From positions 1 to 60,793 of the forward strand of contig NZ_GL982514.1 of assembly GCF_000220255.1 (NCBI RefSeq): a stretch of DNA of 60,793 nucleotides, read 5' to 3'. Source of the stretch: Prevotella pallens ATCC 700821 (GTDB lineage Bacteria > Bacteroidota > Bacteroidia > Bacteroidales > Bacteroidaceae). The notes beneath the pieces are model-generated. The model searched no databases, was not told the DNA's origin, and saw only the letters and a list, made by a program, of their open reading frames with translations. Below are positions 28,547-37,367 of this stretch, in pieces; the stretch's first letter is position 1, and every line of letters starts with the position of its first letter. The position numbers and the translations under genes are program-made.

Positions 28547-29822
28547 GAGCTAATATTTTTTTTATCTCTAAAGCAATCTTCTCTGCAAGTACTACAGGGA
28601 CAGCGTTACCAATTTGTTTAAATGCGGCAGAGCGACTTCCTTCAAAGAAGTAGTCATCTGGGAATGATTGTATTCTTGCAGCTTCACGTATTGTAATAGA
28701 GCGTACATTATCCGTAGTTGGATTAGGAGTTGGATATATGTAATAATGTCCATCCATAGCGATATGCGCTACAACGGTGTGACATACCCCGTTAGGATCT
28801 ACCACACAAAACCTATTTAAGAATGTCTGCGTATTTTTATGTTTTTGCAGTGAAGGATCAAGCTTATCATACCGTAAACGTTTCCCTTCATTCCATTGTT
28901 CAACCGCTTGCTTATAGATTTCTCTGTCTGTAGGATTGTTAGGACGTGCAATGTGCTGAGTGGTAAAGCTCAAGACTCCTCTAATTCCTGATTTTTTAAG
29001 GTATTCCATTTCGTTTAAAGGCTTTGTGTAATGAACAATTCCACAAAGTGTACCTTCACCAGCTTTGATTATAGGCAAATCACAAAACAAATCCCTCATT
29101 ATTTTGTATGGCATTTGCTCTTCAAGAAGGTGCGGATAGTGATACGAGGTATCTTCTTGTGTGTCTCTTTTATTTTGCCAACCAACAATAATGACCCTAT
29201 GACGTTTTTGTAAAACGCCATGCTGTGATGCTATCTGTTCACGAAAATCTATATTGTAATCCAACTCACGCACCAATCGAATAAGATCCCTAAATGGCTC
29301 TCCACCTTTAGCAGTAAGAATTCCCAAAACATTTTCAAATACAAACATTTTGGGCTTATAACGCTTAAGGAACGCTACATAGAATTTATATAAGTCATTA
29401 CGAGGGTCTTCTTCTATTTTCTTTCCTAATCTGGCACGGCCAGCGACAGAATATGCTTGGCACGGTGGACCTCCAATTATCATATCAACGGGCTTCCCAT
29501 TACAAAGTTTGTCAACTCTTTCAAAAAGGCTTGACAATGTTTCTTTCCCTATAGCTTCTTGAATTACAGAGTCAATCACAGATTTAGGAACTTTATTCCA
29601 AAGCCAACTTCCATCTGTCTTTTCCTTCTTATTTTTGAGGTATTCTTCGTATATTTCAAGTTTTCCGTTCTCCTTTAAATAATGAAATGCTGCACGAGTT
29701 TTCAATGAATCACAAGCATAGTGATCCATCTCAATATGTGCTATGGGTTCATAACCAGCTCTGATAAAACCTTCTGATAGCCCACCAGCACCTGCAAACA
29801 AATCTATAAATCTGTACTTCAT
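28512..29822 (-). CDS. DNA cytosine-5 methyltransferase
   Basis: 436 residues with the ordered C5-methylase motifs: I DLFAGAGGLSEGF (from Asp7), IV GGPPCQAYS with catalytic Cys121, VI FENVLG (Glu163), VIII QKRHRVIIVG, and IX/X TIREAARIQSFPDDY and IGNAVPVVLA. The region between VIII and IX is the target-recognition domain; its specificity cannot be read. It should protect host DNA from the linked Z1/MORC/DUF4420 nuclease. It follows the XRE regulator after 7 bp and overlaps the ATPase gene downstream. Confidence 0.92.
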   Translation of the reverse strand: MKYRFIDLFAGAGGLSEGFIRAGYEPIAHIEMDHYACDSLKTRAAFHYLKENGKLEIYEEYLKNKKEKTDGSWLWNKVPKSVIDSVIQEAIGKETLSSLFERVDKLCNGKPVDMIIGGPPCQAYSVAGRARLGKKIEEDPRNDLYKFYVAFLKRYKPKMFVFENVLGILTAKGGEPFRDLIRLVRELDYNIDFREQIASQHGVLQKRHRVIIVGWQNKRDTQEDTSYHYPHLLEEQMPYKIMRDLFCDLPIIKAGEGTLCGIVHYTKPLNEMEYLKKSGIRGVLSFTTQHIARPNNPTDREIYKQAVEQWNEGKRLRYDKLDPSLQKHKNTQTFLNRFCVVDPNGVCHTVVAHIAMDGHYYIYPTPNPTTDNVRSITIREAARIQSFPDDYFFEGSRSAAFKQIGNAVPVVLAEKIALEIKKILAHEDELRRTQNR

Positions 29823-29829
29823 ACGTTAA

Positions 29830-30039
29830 TTATTTTGTTTTATTAAGCAGTTCTGATACATCAACATCTAAGAGATTAGCTATCTCTATCAATTGGTGGA
29901 CAGAAGGTTGTGAGCGGTTAGTACACCATCTGGAAACCGTCATGTCTGATTTTCCTAATTGATCAGCAAGCCATTTGCTTGTCTTGTGATTATCTGCCAA
30001 TGCGGCTTTTAATCTATTGGGTATTTGTTTAACGCTCAT
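29830..30039 (-). CDS. XRE-family controller-type regulator
   Basis: 69 residues, a single HTH_3 domain: SKWLADQLGKSDMTVSRWCTN and QLIEIANLLDVDVSELL. Placed as first gene of the methylase operon with a 7-bp gap, like the C proteins that time expression of restriction-modification systems. On the minus strand a -7-like TATTTTTGC (30078-30070) lies about 30 bp upstream, without a clear -33 box. The operator is not identified. Confidence 0.85.
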   Translation of the reverse strand: MSVKQIPNRLKAALADNHKTSKWLADQLGKSDMTVSRWCTNRSQPSVHQLIEIANLLDVDVSELLNKTK

Positions 30040-30121
30040 AATCTCAGCTGAATTTCTTCTATTAAAACGGCAAAAATACTCATTTATTGTTTATTTTCCT
30101 ACAGATTTTTGATATTTAACC

Positions 30122-30436
30122 CTAATCAGCTTGCTTTTTTAAGCTCACAATGAACTTATACTCGTTGATTATCTCCTTTTCGGTTGCTTCCGATATATCA
30201 ATCTGACAATCTGGTGATTTGCGTAATACCATCATCATTTTTTCAAGTGATGGCAGCTTCGTTGAGCCATCATAGTGAAAGTTTGCTTCATAACATTCGA
30301 ATCCTATTTGGCCTATCTTACCCATATCTGGCTTGCCATTCTTCACCAATGAAGAATAAGGGTACCATTTGATATTTGCTACATCGTCAACATTCTCCTC
30401 TATGCACTTATATACGTGAATCGGATTTTTGATATT
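30122..30436 (-). pseudogene. Unknown gene, 5' end removed by IS1380
   Basis: About 104 codons remain (KNPIHVYKCIEENVDDVANI ... INEYKFIVSLKKQAD). The frame continues upstream for 54 codons, but those are antisense IS1380 sequence. The family is not recognised. It lies immediately upstream of the defence operon and may have been its neighbour or first gene before the insertion at 30437. Confidence 0.55.
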
Positions 30437-30626
30437 CCTTACTTCCGCAGCGTTTTTGCTTGCAAGAAATGCAAGTGCCTGATACATAGAAGTATTCAAA
30501 CACCTGCGTATGTCAGAAAATTCACTTATCTTAGTGCTACCAAACATGTAAAACAATAAACCAACTGACATGACAGAGGTAGCAATAAAATCTGACAAAA
30601 TAACCTCTTTGGGTGGAATTTTTCAC
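30437..30626 (+). mobile_element. IS1380 left-end fragment
   Basis: Starts CCTTACTTCCGCAGCG and matches 18767-18959 with few differences through the transposase start and TTTGGGTGGAATTTTTCAC. It then breaks off at 30626 into an unrelated transposase. It is in the same orientation as the 18.8-kb copy, so the two lie on either side of the defence operon as direct repeats. Confidence 0.8.
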
Positions 30627-31569
30627 CAATAAAGCGTTCAGAGTTAAGTATTGTTCAGGCACTTAAGCGTTTAGGAATCCCAAGGCGTACCTTTTATAAT
30701 TGGTATAAGAAATATGCTATAGGAGGTTTGAATGCTCTCAGAGCAACACATTGTAGAGCACCGACAACGTGGAACCGCATACCTGATAATATTCGACAAA
30801 TAGTGGTTGAACTTTCTTTAGAGCATCCAGAGCTCACCCCTAGGGAATTGTCAGTTCTTTTATTGGAAGAGAGTCAGATCTTTGTTTCAGAGTCAAGCTT
30901 TTATCGTATATTACACGAAAGAGGGCTATTAGAACGTATGGAGCATGATTTTATCTTTGCAGCTGATGAATTCCATCATAAGACTAAATTCGCCAATGAG
31001 ATGTGGCAGACCGATTTTACCTATTTCAAAGTCAAGGGTTGGGGCTGGTATTATCTCTCTACTGTAATTGATGACTACAGCAGGTATATTATCCATTGGG
31101 AGTTATGTTCGGGTTTGACTTCTGATGATGTATCTAGAACTATAGATAAAGCAATTGAGAAGGCAGGAGTTACATTCCAGAATCCTCCTTGTCTGTTATC
31201 AGATAATGAACCATTTATATTGCTTCCTCTCTCAAGGAGTATCTCTGTAAGGAATATAATATCAAGCATATTCATGGCAAACCCTTGCATCCGCAGACAC
31301 AGGGAAAGATAGAACGATATCACAGATCGATGAAAAATGTAATTAAGCTAAATCATTATTTTTGTCCCTCTGAATTGGAAAATGCTATCGATGGGTGGGT
31401 GAAATATTATAATGAGAGAAGGTTTCATGAATCGTTAGATAATCTTACACCCAAAGACGTATATTTAGGGCAAGGGGAGAAAATCAAAAAGATAATAGAA
31501 ATAATAAAGCAAAATTCAATCAACAAAAGAATTTTTGATAATAAAACAATGAAATATAAGAGTAAATAA
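30627..31569 (+). pseudogene. IS3/IS481-type rve transposase remnant
   Basis: Lacks its start, which is replaced by the IS1380 fragment, and carries a frameshift near 31210-31220. The reading frames give an N-terminal HTH (LKRLGIPRRTFYNWYKKYA), the catalytic MWQTDFTYFKVKGWGWYYLS, IDDYSRYIIHWE, and after the shift LHPQTQGKIERYHRSMKN with the catalytic Glu and YYNERRFHESLDNLTP. All belong to the rve integrase core. Inactive. Confidence 0.8.
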
Positions 31570-31659
31570 CTACATTTGCAGTTGTGCACTTTTGTTTGAC
31601 AACGTATAGTACGTAGTCGTGTCGTAGTAATATGCACAAGTAACCATCAGCTACAACGT

Positions 31660-31731
31660 AATCCTTTCTCTTTCACTGTGTTACCTTGTATTGTAGTGAT
31701 GTAGTAAGACAACAGTGAAAGAAAAAGGATT
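31660..31731. repeat. 20-bp inverted repeat with 32-bp spacer
   Basis: AATCCTTTCTCTTTCACTGT (31660-31679) and ACAGTGAAAGAAAAAGGATT (31712-31731) pair at 19 of 20 positions. It sits just beyond the 3' end of the 141-aa gene on the minus strand, so it may be a terminator or the edge of an older insertion. No T run follows directly. Confidence 0.65.
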
Positions 31732-31741
31732 GATACATTAT

Positions 31742-32167
31742 TCAGTTATTGACATCCTTGCCATATATGATGATTGGGGTAAGTGCGTTCCTTGGACGCA
31801 TCAACTCACTGCACACATGCCTTCTGAATAGGTGGGCTTCTACGCAGTCAAGTTGAAAGGAAAGGGCGATGATTGTCGGTAGTGGGTAAAGCGGTGCGTA
31901 GCCCCTTACCTCCTTATCCGTAACTATTTTCCTTTCGTCTGCGCCCCTTTCTTCTGGATGCAGGACGGATTCTTCGGTTATCGTCCGAAGTCTGGCATTG
32001 ACTTTTCTCCATATAACTCTGAAGAACCTTGCAAGCTCGCCCTCGGTCATGGCTACTTCGCCTTTTCCCATGCGGATAACCTGCATACCATTTCCCCACT
32101 CGAAGTAGCTGCACCCCGTGTCCAGACGGATTGCAGCCTTGGTCTTTATTTCATCTTCCGTATTCAT
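31742..32167 (-). CDS. Hypothetical protein of the integrase operon
   Basis: 141 residues, family not recognised. It has a central segment (MTEGELARFFRVIWRKVNAR) that looks helical and basic, and no signal peptide or membrane segment. Its start overlaps the stop of the integrase gene (ATGA), so it is translated with it. Proteins of this size next to tyrosine integrases are common on Bacteroides elements; a role in directionality or regulation is possible but not shown. Confidence 0.7.
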   Translation of the reverse strand: MNTEDEIKTKAAIRLDTGCSYFEWGNGMQVIRMGKGEVAMTEGELARFFRVIWRKVNARLRTITEESVLHPEERGADERKIVTDKEVRGYAPLYPLPTIIALSFQLDCVEAHLFRRHVCSELMRPRNALTPIIIYGKDVNN

Positions 32168-33486
32168 GCCGTTTCCTCCATGCTTTTGTTTCTGCCTGTG
32201 TTGGCAATAGCCATTGTCCCTATGGTAATAGTTTCCTTTACCATTACCTTATCATCCTCTTTGTTCTTTTCCTGATGCTTGGCTATAAGTCTGTCTATAT
32301 CCTCCGAAATCTTGCAGTCGGTTACCTGCGCATAAATCTGCGTACTTGCAATTGATGCGTGTCCCATCATCTTGGCGATGCTCTCAATGGGAATACCTGC
32401 ACTTAGGCACATCGTTCCGAAGGTATGTCTTGCCATGTGATAGGACAGACGTTGCTTGATACCACAAGCCTTGCCTACGATGCTCAACTTCGCTGCTAAC
32501 ACACTTCTGCTGCAATAAGGTTGAAAAATAAAGCGATTATCCATATCCGTGTTATTGCCTTCTTCTTTCACCGCTTGTAGCTGCCTTTGCTGCTCGATAA
32601 TCGTCTTGGCAATGGGGTGTAACGGCACAATGAACTCCATCTTGGTCTTCTGACGCTCCTTTCTTATATACATCTGTCCGTCCGCTACGCTCTTGATATG
32701 CCCAAACGTCAAGTGTTCCATATCCGTAATGGCTAAACCTGTGAAGCAGGAGAAGATGAACATCCGTCTGGCAAGCTCGGCATCACTATCACATATCTTC
32801 ATAGCCATCAGTTTTTTCACATCACTCTTACTAAGAAAGCGGATAGCCTTTTCCACCTTTTCATATTCCGCATGTTCAAATGGGTTATAACGAATGATGC
32901 GCTGGCTTACCGCACGGAACATCAAACGGCTCAGCCAACAAAGATAATTGTTGATAGAAGACCCTTTCAATCCTTTCTTTTTAAGAAAGAAGCGGTATTC
33001 TTCAAACAGTTCCTCCGTTATGCTTCGGATTTCTATATCCGTACTACCTAAGTCCTTTATAAACTCGCACAGCATCCTGTTAGCATAGCAAAGGTTAGTG
33101 TATGTACCTTCTGCCTTTGACTTGCCTATACCGTCCTTTACCATTTGCAGTTCTGCTCTACCAAGTCCTAATAGAGTTGAGGGTGAGGTGGCTATGCCTT
33201 GCAATCTGTTTTTAAGCAGTTCAGCACTTATCACTCCGTCATCTATGAGTAGTTTCTGATAATTCTTCTCGACCAGTTCTCTGAATGATTGCAGGCGAAG
33301 ATTGGTTTTCTTATCCGTAGTTGTCCCCTGCTTAGAGTTCCACTCTGAGGGCTTACATTCTTCGTTTGTGGTAATAACAGAGTTCTTGCCATCTATCGTG
33401 ATACGGCAGAGTATGGAGGTCAGACCGTTTGCCTTAGTCTTTTGTCTGTTGATATAAAACAGTGTTTTGAATGTACTTCTCATCAT
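32164..33486 (-). CDS. Tyrosine recombinase/integrase 2
   Basis: 440 residues. Arm-binding N-terminus (FKTLFYINRQKTKANG), a SAM-like core-binding domain (LCEFIKDLGSTDIEIRSI) and a catalytic domain with Arg in FSCFTGLAITDMEHL, HxxR in SYHMARHTFG, the second His region MMGHASIASTQIY with the nucleophilic Tyr. It is tandem with a second integrase (33512-34741). Two-integrase modules of this kind occur on several Bacteroides mobilizable and conjugative elements; both may be needed for integration. Confidence 0.9.
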   Translation of the reverse strand: MMRSTFKTLFYINRQKTKANGLTSILCRITIDGKNSVITTNEECKPSEWNSKQGTTTDKKTNLRLQSFRELVEKNYQKLLIDDGVISAELLKNRLQGIATSPSTLLGLGRAELQMVKDGIGKSKAEGTYTNLCYANRMLCEFIKDLGSTDIEIRSITEELFEEYRFFLKKKGLKGSSINNYLCWLSRLMFRAVSQRIIRYNPFEHAEYEKVEKAIRFLSKSDVKKLMAMKICDSDAELARRMFIFSCFTGLAITDMEHLTFGHIKSVADGQMYIRKERQKTKMEFIVPLHPIAKTIIEQQRQLQAVKEEGNNTDMDNRFIFQPYCSRSVLAAKLSIVGKACGIKQRLSYHMARHTFGTMCLSAGIPIESIAKMMGHASIASTQIYAQVTDCKISEDIDRLIAKHQEKNKEDDKVMVKETITIGTMAIANTGRNKSMEETA

Positions 33487-33511
33487 GTTTTTAGTTTTAA
33501 TGCTACTATTG

Positions 33512-34741
33512 CTAAATACTCATCTGCATATCCTCCGTGAAAGAAAGGAAACGCTCAAACTCCAAAAACAGTTTCTGTGGTGTAACCTTTGCGTACCGTT
33601 CAGTCATACTCACATTGCTATGCCCCAACATCTTGCTTACCGTTTCTATTGGTACTCCTTGTTCCAGTGTGATGAGCGTGGCAAAGGTATGCCTTGCCGT
33701 ATGCGTGGTAAAGGGAAAGGCTATGCCTGCTCTTAGGCGCAATGCTTTAAGATACGATTGATAGGTGGCATATTTCATCTGTGGCAATAGGCTTTCCCTT
33801 TCATTGCTCTTGTACTTCTCTATTATCCTGATAGCTTCGGGCAACAACTTGATACGGCAAAGTACTCCTGTCTTCTGCCTGTTGAACTTCAGCCAAAGGC
33901 TTCCCTTGTCATCACGCATAAGATGTACCTTACTTAGTTCCATCAAATCACAATAGGCTGCACCCGTATGGCAGGCAAAGACAAACAAGTCCCTTGCGGT
34001 TTCCATTTCCTCCTCCAACTCTCCAAACTGTATGTTCATTAGTTTGTCAAGCGAACACCTGTCAAGAGCTTTGGGTAGTTTCTTATCGCCTTTGCTTACC
34101 TTGACTTTGTCAAACAATAAAATATCGGCTAATCCTTCACGATAAGCCAATCTGCACACCGTTTTCAGATGGGTAGCGGCATTATAGAACGTACTTTCCT
34201 GAAACCCACAAATACCCATAAAGTATTGTTGGAAGTCGTAGATGAACTGCTCAGTAAGCTGTGAAAATGCCAAATCAGAAATATTATACTTCCTTTTTAT
34301 AAAGTTCTGCAAATGGGTACGAGTGGAATAGTAGCCAAATATACTTCCCTCCTTGATGTCAATGCCGATATGGTTTTCTTTCTCTTTGATGAGCCTATCC
34401 AGTCTTTCAATAAGCATACATTTAGATTGAACGCTTCCTTGAAATTCCTCTTTTATATCAGTTGCATCAAATGGGCAACCTTTGGATAGCAGAGATTGAT
34501 AGGCTGCTTGGACGGATAGCAGAAGGCTTTCCAATCTGCCGTTCACTTCCACCGCCTCACGGCTCTTTCCGCCCATTCTACTTTCACGGGGATTCCACAA
34601 ATCAGAGTTACAGGATAGTTTGCAGCTGAACTGCGCAATACTCCTTCCAAGCGTGATACGTCCCATGATGGGAGCCTTACCCGACTTGTCCATACCGCTC
34701 TTTTTGAGGTAGAGCAACACCTTCATCTTTTCTGTTTGCAT
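33512..34741 (-). CDS. Tyrosine recombinase/integrase 1
   Basis: 409 residues. N-terminal arm-binding domain (KVLLYLKKSGMDKSGKAPI), core-binding domain (FIKRKYNISDLAFSQL) and catalytic domain with FACHTGAAYCDLMEL (Arg replaced by His at the usual first position, worth checking), HTARHTFATL and MLGHSNVSMTERYAKV with the Tyr. First gene of the integrase operon and the gene closest to the right end of the element, as expected for the integrase proper. It starts about 290 bp from the right junction. Confidence 0.9.
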   Translation of the reverse strand: MQTEKMKVLLYLKKSGMDKSGKAPIMGRITLGRSIAQFSCKLSCNSDLWNPRESRMGGKSREAVEVNGRLESLLLSVQAAYQSLLSKGCPFDATDIKEEFQGSVQSKCMLIERLDRLIKEKENHIGIDIKEGSIFGYYSTRTHLQNFIKRKYNISDLAFSQLTEQFIYDFQQYFMGICGFQESTFYNAATHLKTVCRLAYREGLADILLFDKVKVSKGDKKLPKALDRCSLDKLMNIQFGELEEEMETARDLFVFACHTGAAYCDLMELSKVHLMRDDKGSLWLKFNRQKTGVLCRIKLLPEAIRIIEKYKSNERESLLPQMKYATYQSYLKALRLRAGIAFPFTTHTARHTFATLITLEQGVPIETVSKMLGHSNVSMTERYAKVTPQKLFLEFERFLSFTEDMQMSI

Positions 34742-35034
34742 ACGCTTTAATCTTTATGGGCAAAGTTACCCGAATTAAAGCGTTCTTTACTTATGCAGAA
34801 AACTGCCGACCAAAGCAACAAACACACGAACCAAATAATTTCAGTTACCTATATCTGCATTTCGTTACCTATTCCCAATCTTGGTAATGATTTAGTAACT
34901 GAACTTCTGCTTAAATCCGCACTTTCCTGCCTTTTACAAATAGAGTAGTTTTATGCAAATCATTTCATATCCTGTTCATTATCAATCAGTTTGCGCAAAC
35001 TTCTATTTTTCTTCATTTTCAAGGATTAGTTGCC
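34742..35034. other. Right end of the element with putative att/arm sites
   Basis: No gene. Contains CGTTACCTATTC (34863-34874), the inverse of the left-end 12-mer, plus related GTTACCTAT and GGTAATGATTTAG motifs. A 14-bp palindrome AGTTTGCGCAAACT lies at 34988-35001. The junction with the chromosomal 22-bp array is at TTGCC 35030-35034. Confidence 0.55.
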
Positions 35035-35080
35035 CTGCAAAAACCCCCTTTTTGCACGCCAAAAACCATACTTTTGCTAA
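35035..35080. repeat. 22-bp array, right half of the interrupted site
   Basis: CTGCAAAAACCCCCTTTTTG, a GCACGCC linker, then AAAAACCATACTTTTGC. These are the next units expected after the left half that stops at 10136. Compare with the uninterrupted copy at 36880-36965. Confidence 0.75.
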
Positions 35081-35357
35081 CGATATGTAAACTTATTCAC
35101 TATCAGAGAGTTACTCGTTACTACCCATTCGGATAAATGGGCAACATAAAAAGAACAACTTTCTCGCCCTCTTCTACCCTTTTCTACAATACCGTTCACG
35201 CTCTAACCGCTTTCGGTTTATATATTTCTTGTATTCGTTGCCATTTGTTTCTAACGTTTCCACTATGAATTTTGCCAACCACTCGCCCACACAACGCCAT
35301 ACACATAATGTTTTTGGGGAAATACATTAGGTAGGAATAAGAAAATGTTACAAAACA

Positions 35358-35390
35358 TTTGACAATATGAAATAAAAGAATTAAATTTGC
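35358..35390 (+). promoter_or_regulatory. Promoter of the 298-aa secreted protein gene
   Basis: TTTG (35358-35361), 20 nt, TAAATTTGC (35382-35390): a full consensus match about 105 bp before the start codon. Confidence 0.75.
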
Positions 35391-35496
35391 AAAATATCAC
35401 ATAGTAGTATATAATAACGAGAGAATAACAGAATAAAAACTAAACACCCGCGCCTCTGAAACGGTGTTGCTCCGAAAGAGTTTTAGCAGAGAGGCT

Positions 35497-36393
35497 ATGA
35501 AAACTATGAGAATTAACCTAACCAAAAACATGTGCTTTGCCACTGTTGCCCTGATTGTTGCACTCTTTGTAGGCCCTAAAACCATACAAGCACAAACTGC
35601 TTATGGATTCCAAATAGGAGATACAAAGGTTACTTCCGACAATTTTAACAACCTAACAAGCATTACCGGAGTAAGCGGAAACGTGAAGTACGACCCCGAA
35701 AGCAAAACTCTTACGCTGGAAAATGCTACTATCGAAACCAACGAAGAGATACCTCTCGTAACCAATTTGCCGGGTATGACTATTCAGCTCATTGGAAACA
35801 ACACCCTAAAATCAAAGCAACGTATGGGTATGATGAACCAATTAGATGGCGATATTACATTTATTGGCGATGGAAAACTTACTATTAAAGGTGGAACAGA
35901 TACAGACGACTTAGAAAGTTTGATGGGTATTGGCAACTGGGGACATATCACCATAAGCCAATGCACCATGGAAGTGGAAGCCGAAGTGGCAGGTTTGTAT
36001 GGCGGTTTTTGGAAGTTCGACCGATGCAATCTTAAGGCAAAGGGTAATGGATTAGAGGGAGACGACTACTACGGAAGTATTTGTTGGCTATGGGACGAGT
36101 ATCCTGAGTTTCAAGGATGCAAGATTACAGAACCCCAAAACAACACTTGGAAGAAACATAAAGAGAAAGGATACTCGTACTTCTCGCTATATGGAGACAA
36201 CCAAAAGCCGGTTACCGACTGGGTTACAATTACTCCAGAGAATACTCAAGGCATAGAAACTACGCTCGAAACTAACACAAAAACTGCACAACAAGGGGTA
36301 TTCTCGTTAGACGGACGACGACTATCTAACAACATAAACCTTCTGCCAAAGGGCATATATATTGTTAATGGCAAGAAAATAGTGAAGAAATAA
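35497..36393 (+). CDS. Secreted beta-helix-like protein with short C-terminal tail
   Basis: 298 residues from the ATG at 35497, which is preceded by GAGAGG. The frame is open 11 codons further upstream. Signal peptide about 1-33 (ATVALIVALFVGPKTIQAQ). The N-terminal mature part (YGFQIGDTKVTSDNFNNL, GVSGNVKYDPESKTLTLENA) belongs to a common Bacteroidales exported beta-helix/carbohydrate-binding-like group. It ends FSLDGRRLS then GIYIVNGKKIVKK, the short tail also seen on the 955-aa protein. Function unknown; a surface or periplasmic location is inferred. It is the first chromosomal gene beyond the mobile element. Confidence 0.8.
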   Translation: MKTMRINLTKNMCFATVALIVALFVGPKTIQAQTAYGFQIGDTKVTSDNFNNLTSITGVSGNVKYDPESKTLTLENATIETNEEIPLVTNLPGMTIQLIGNNTLKSKQRMGMMNQLDGDITFIGDGKLTIKGGTDTDDLESLMGIGNWGHITISQCTMEVEAEVAGLYGGFWKFDRCNLKAKGNGLEGDDYYGSICWLWDEYPEFQGCKITEPQNNTWKKHKEKGYSYFSLYGDNQKPVTDWVTITPENTQGIETTLETNTKTAQQGVFSLDGRRLSNNINLLPKGIYIVNGKKIVKK

Positions 36394-36440
36394 ACAGACG
36401 TTAAAGGCATTTTAAAGCTTTTTTCTTTCATTTTTTTATC

Positions 36441-36490
36441 CTCTAAGGTGCTGTGAAAAGAGGGCATTTCTCATAGTTCCCTTAGAGGTT
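36441..36490 (+). terminator. Inverted repeat after the 298-aa gene
   Basis: CCTCTAAGG (36441-36449) pairs with CCTTAGAGG near 36482-36490 over a loop of about 32 nt, followed by a moderately T-rich tail. A weak terminator candidate. Confidence 0.4.
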
Positions 36491-36553
36491 TTACCCTTGC
36501 ATACCACCCCAATATACCATATTCGTACCGTGAATGCGTGGCGAACAATCCGC

Positions 36554-36784
36554 CAGGCGTAGGGGTAGATTCATCGTGCCCGTATCCTGACATAAACAAA
36601 AACGTGTATTTCCATAACCAAATATGTGTTTCCACATTATTAAACATGTGTATTCAAATCAACGAATATGTGTTTTTATATTATTAAATATGTATATTCA
36701 TTTCAACGCACGCACATTTCCGTTCGTCATTTTGTGGGTGTTTTCGTATATGCGGGCGCGATAAATCGGACTCCCTACGGCTGC
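36554..36784. repeat. TIR-bounded repeat element, 231 bp
   Basis: Left CAGGCGTAGGGGTAGATTC, right GATAAATCGGACTCCCTAC. The interior is AAATATGTGT-type 22-bp units. Length is 10 x 22 + 11 bp. Confidence 0.8.
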
Positions 36785-36879
36785 TAACGGATTGCGATAA
36801 TGTTGCTGACGGATTGCCATTTCGCTGCGAACGGATTGTGATAACATTCTAAACAAATTGCAACAACACAACATTCAAA

Positions 36880-36965
36880 AAACAAAAACCATACTTTTGC
36901 AATGCAAAAACCCACTTCTTGCAATGCAAAAACCCCCTTTTTGCACGCCAAAAACCATACTTTTA
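36880..36965. repeat. Uninterrupted 22-bp array, model of the empty integration site
   Basis: Units AAAAACCATACTTTTGCAAT, AAAAACCCACTTCTTGCAAT, AAAAACCCCCTTTTTGCACG and AAAAACCATACTTTTACACG in direct order. Bases before it match those before 10136 almost exactly, and bases after CTTCTTGC match those after 35034. No gene in 36394-38094. Confidence 0.8.
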
Positions 36966-37125
36966 CACGGCGAATATGTAACACACAGATAACGAACACG
37001 TTGCGAACATTACGTGAATGCATTCTGAACGGATTGCGAATGCGTGGCGAACATTACACAAAATGCCAACAAACAATCCGTGAAATATCCACATACACCC
37101 ACGAAATGCGTGGCGAACAATCCGT

Positions 37126-37310
37126 TAGGCGTAGGGGCCGATTCATCGCGCCCGTATCCTAACATTACCAAATATATGTATACACATAATCGCACACACA
37201 TTTCCACATCATCGCACACACATTTCCACATCATCGCACGCACATTACCGTCCTCCATTTCGTGGGTACATTCATATATGCGGGCACGATAAATCGGCCC
37301 CTACAGCTGC
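37126..37310. repeat. TIR-bounded repeat element, 185 bp
   Basis: Left TAGGCGTAGGGGCCGATTC, right GATAAATCGGCCCCTAC then AGCTGC. Length 8 x 22 + 9. Contains CACACACATTTCCACATCAT units in tandem. Confidence 0.8.
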
Positions 37311-37367
37311 TGACGGTCTGCCAATAATGCTGCTAACACCCACGAAATAGATTGCGAAACACCCCGC

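Larger units (their letters stand above)
10133..35034. mobile_element. NBU-like integrative mobilizable element, about 24.9 kb
   Basis: The 22-bp array breaks off after CTTCTTGC at 10136 and resumes at CTGCAAAAACCCCC at 35035, with TTGCC shared at both junctions (10133-10137 and 35030-35034). The array at 36.9 kb shows what the filled site would look like empty. Near each end sits the same 12-mer in opposite orientation (GAATAGGTAACG at 10201, CGTTACCTATTC at 34863), plausible integrase arm sites. Contents fit an IME: two tyrosine integrases, two HTH excisionase-like proteins, VapE helicase, primase, DUF3408, MobC and relaxase, with no conjugation pore genes. It would need a helper conjugative element to transfer. 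Cargo is a HipA/HIRAN operon and a MORC-type restriction operon. Confidence 0.75.

Noticed and set aside
18767..30626. Active composite transposon bounded by IS1380 copies
   Set aside because: Neither copy has an intact transposase and the right one lacks its right end.
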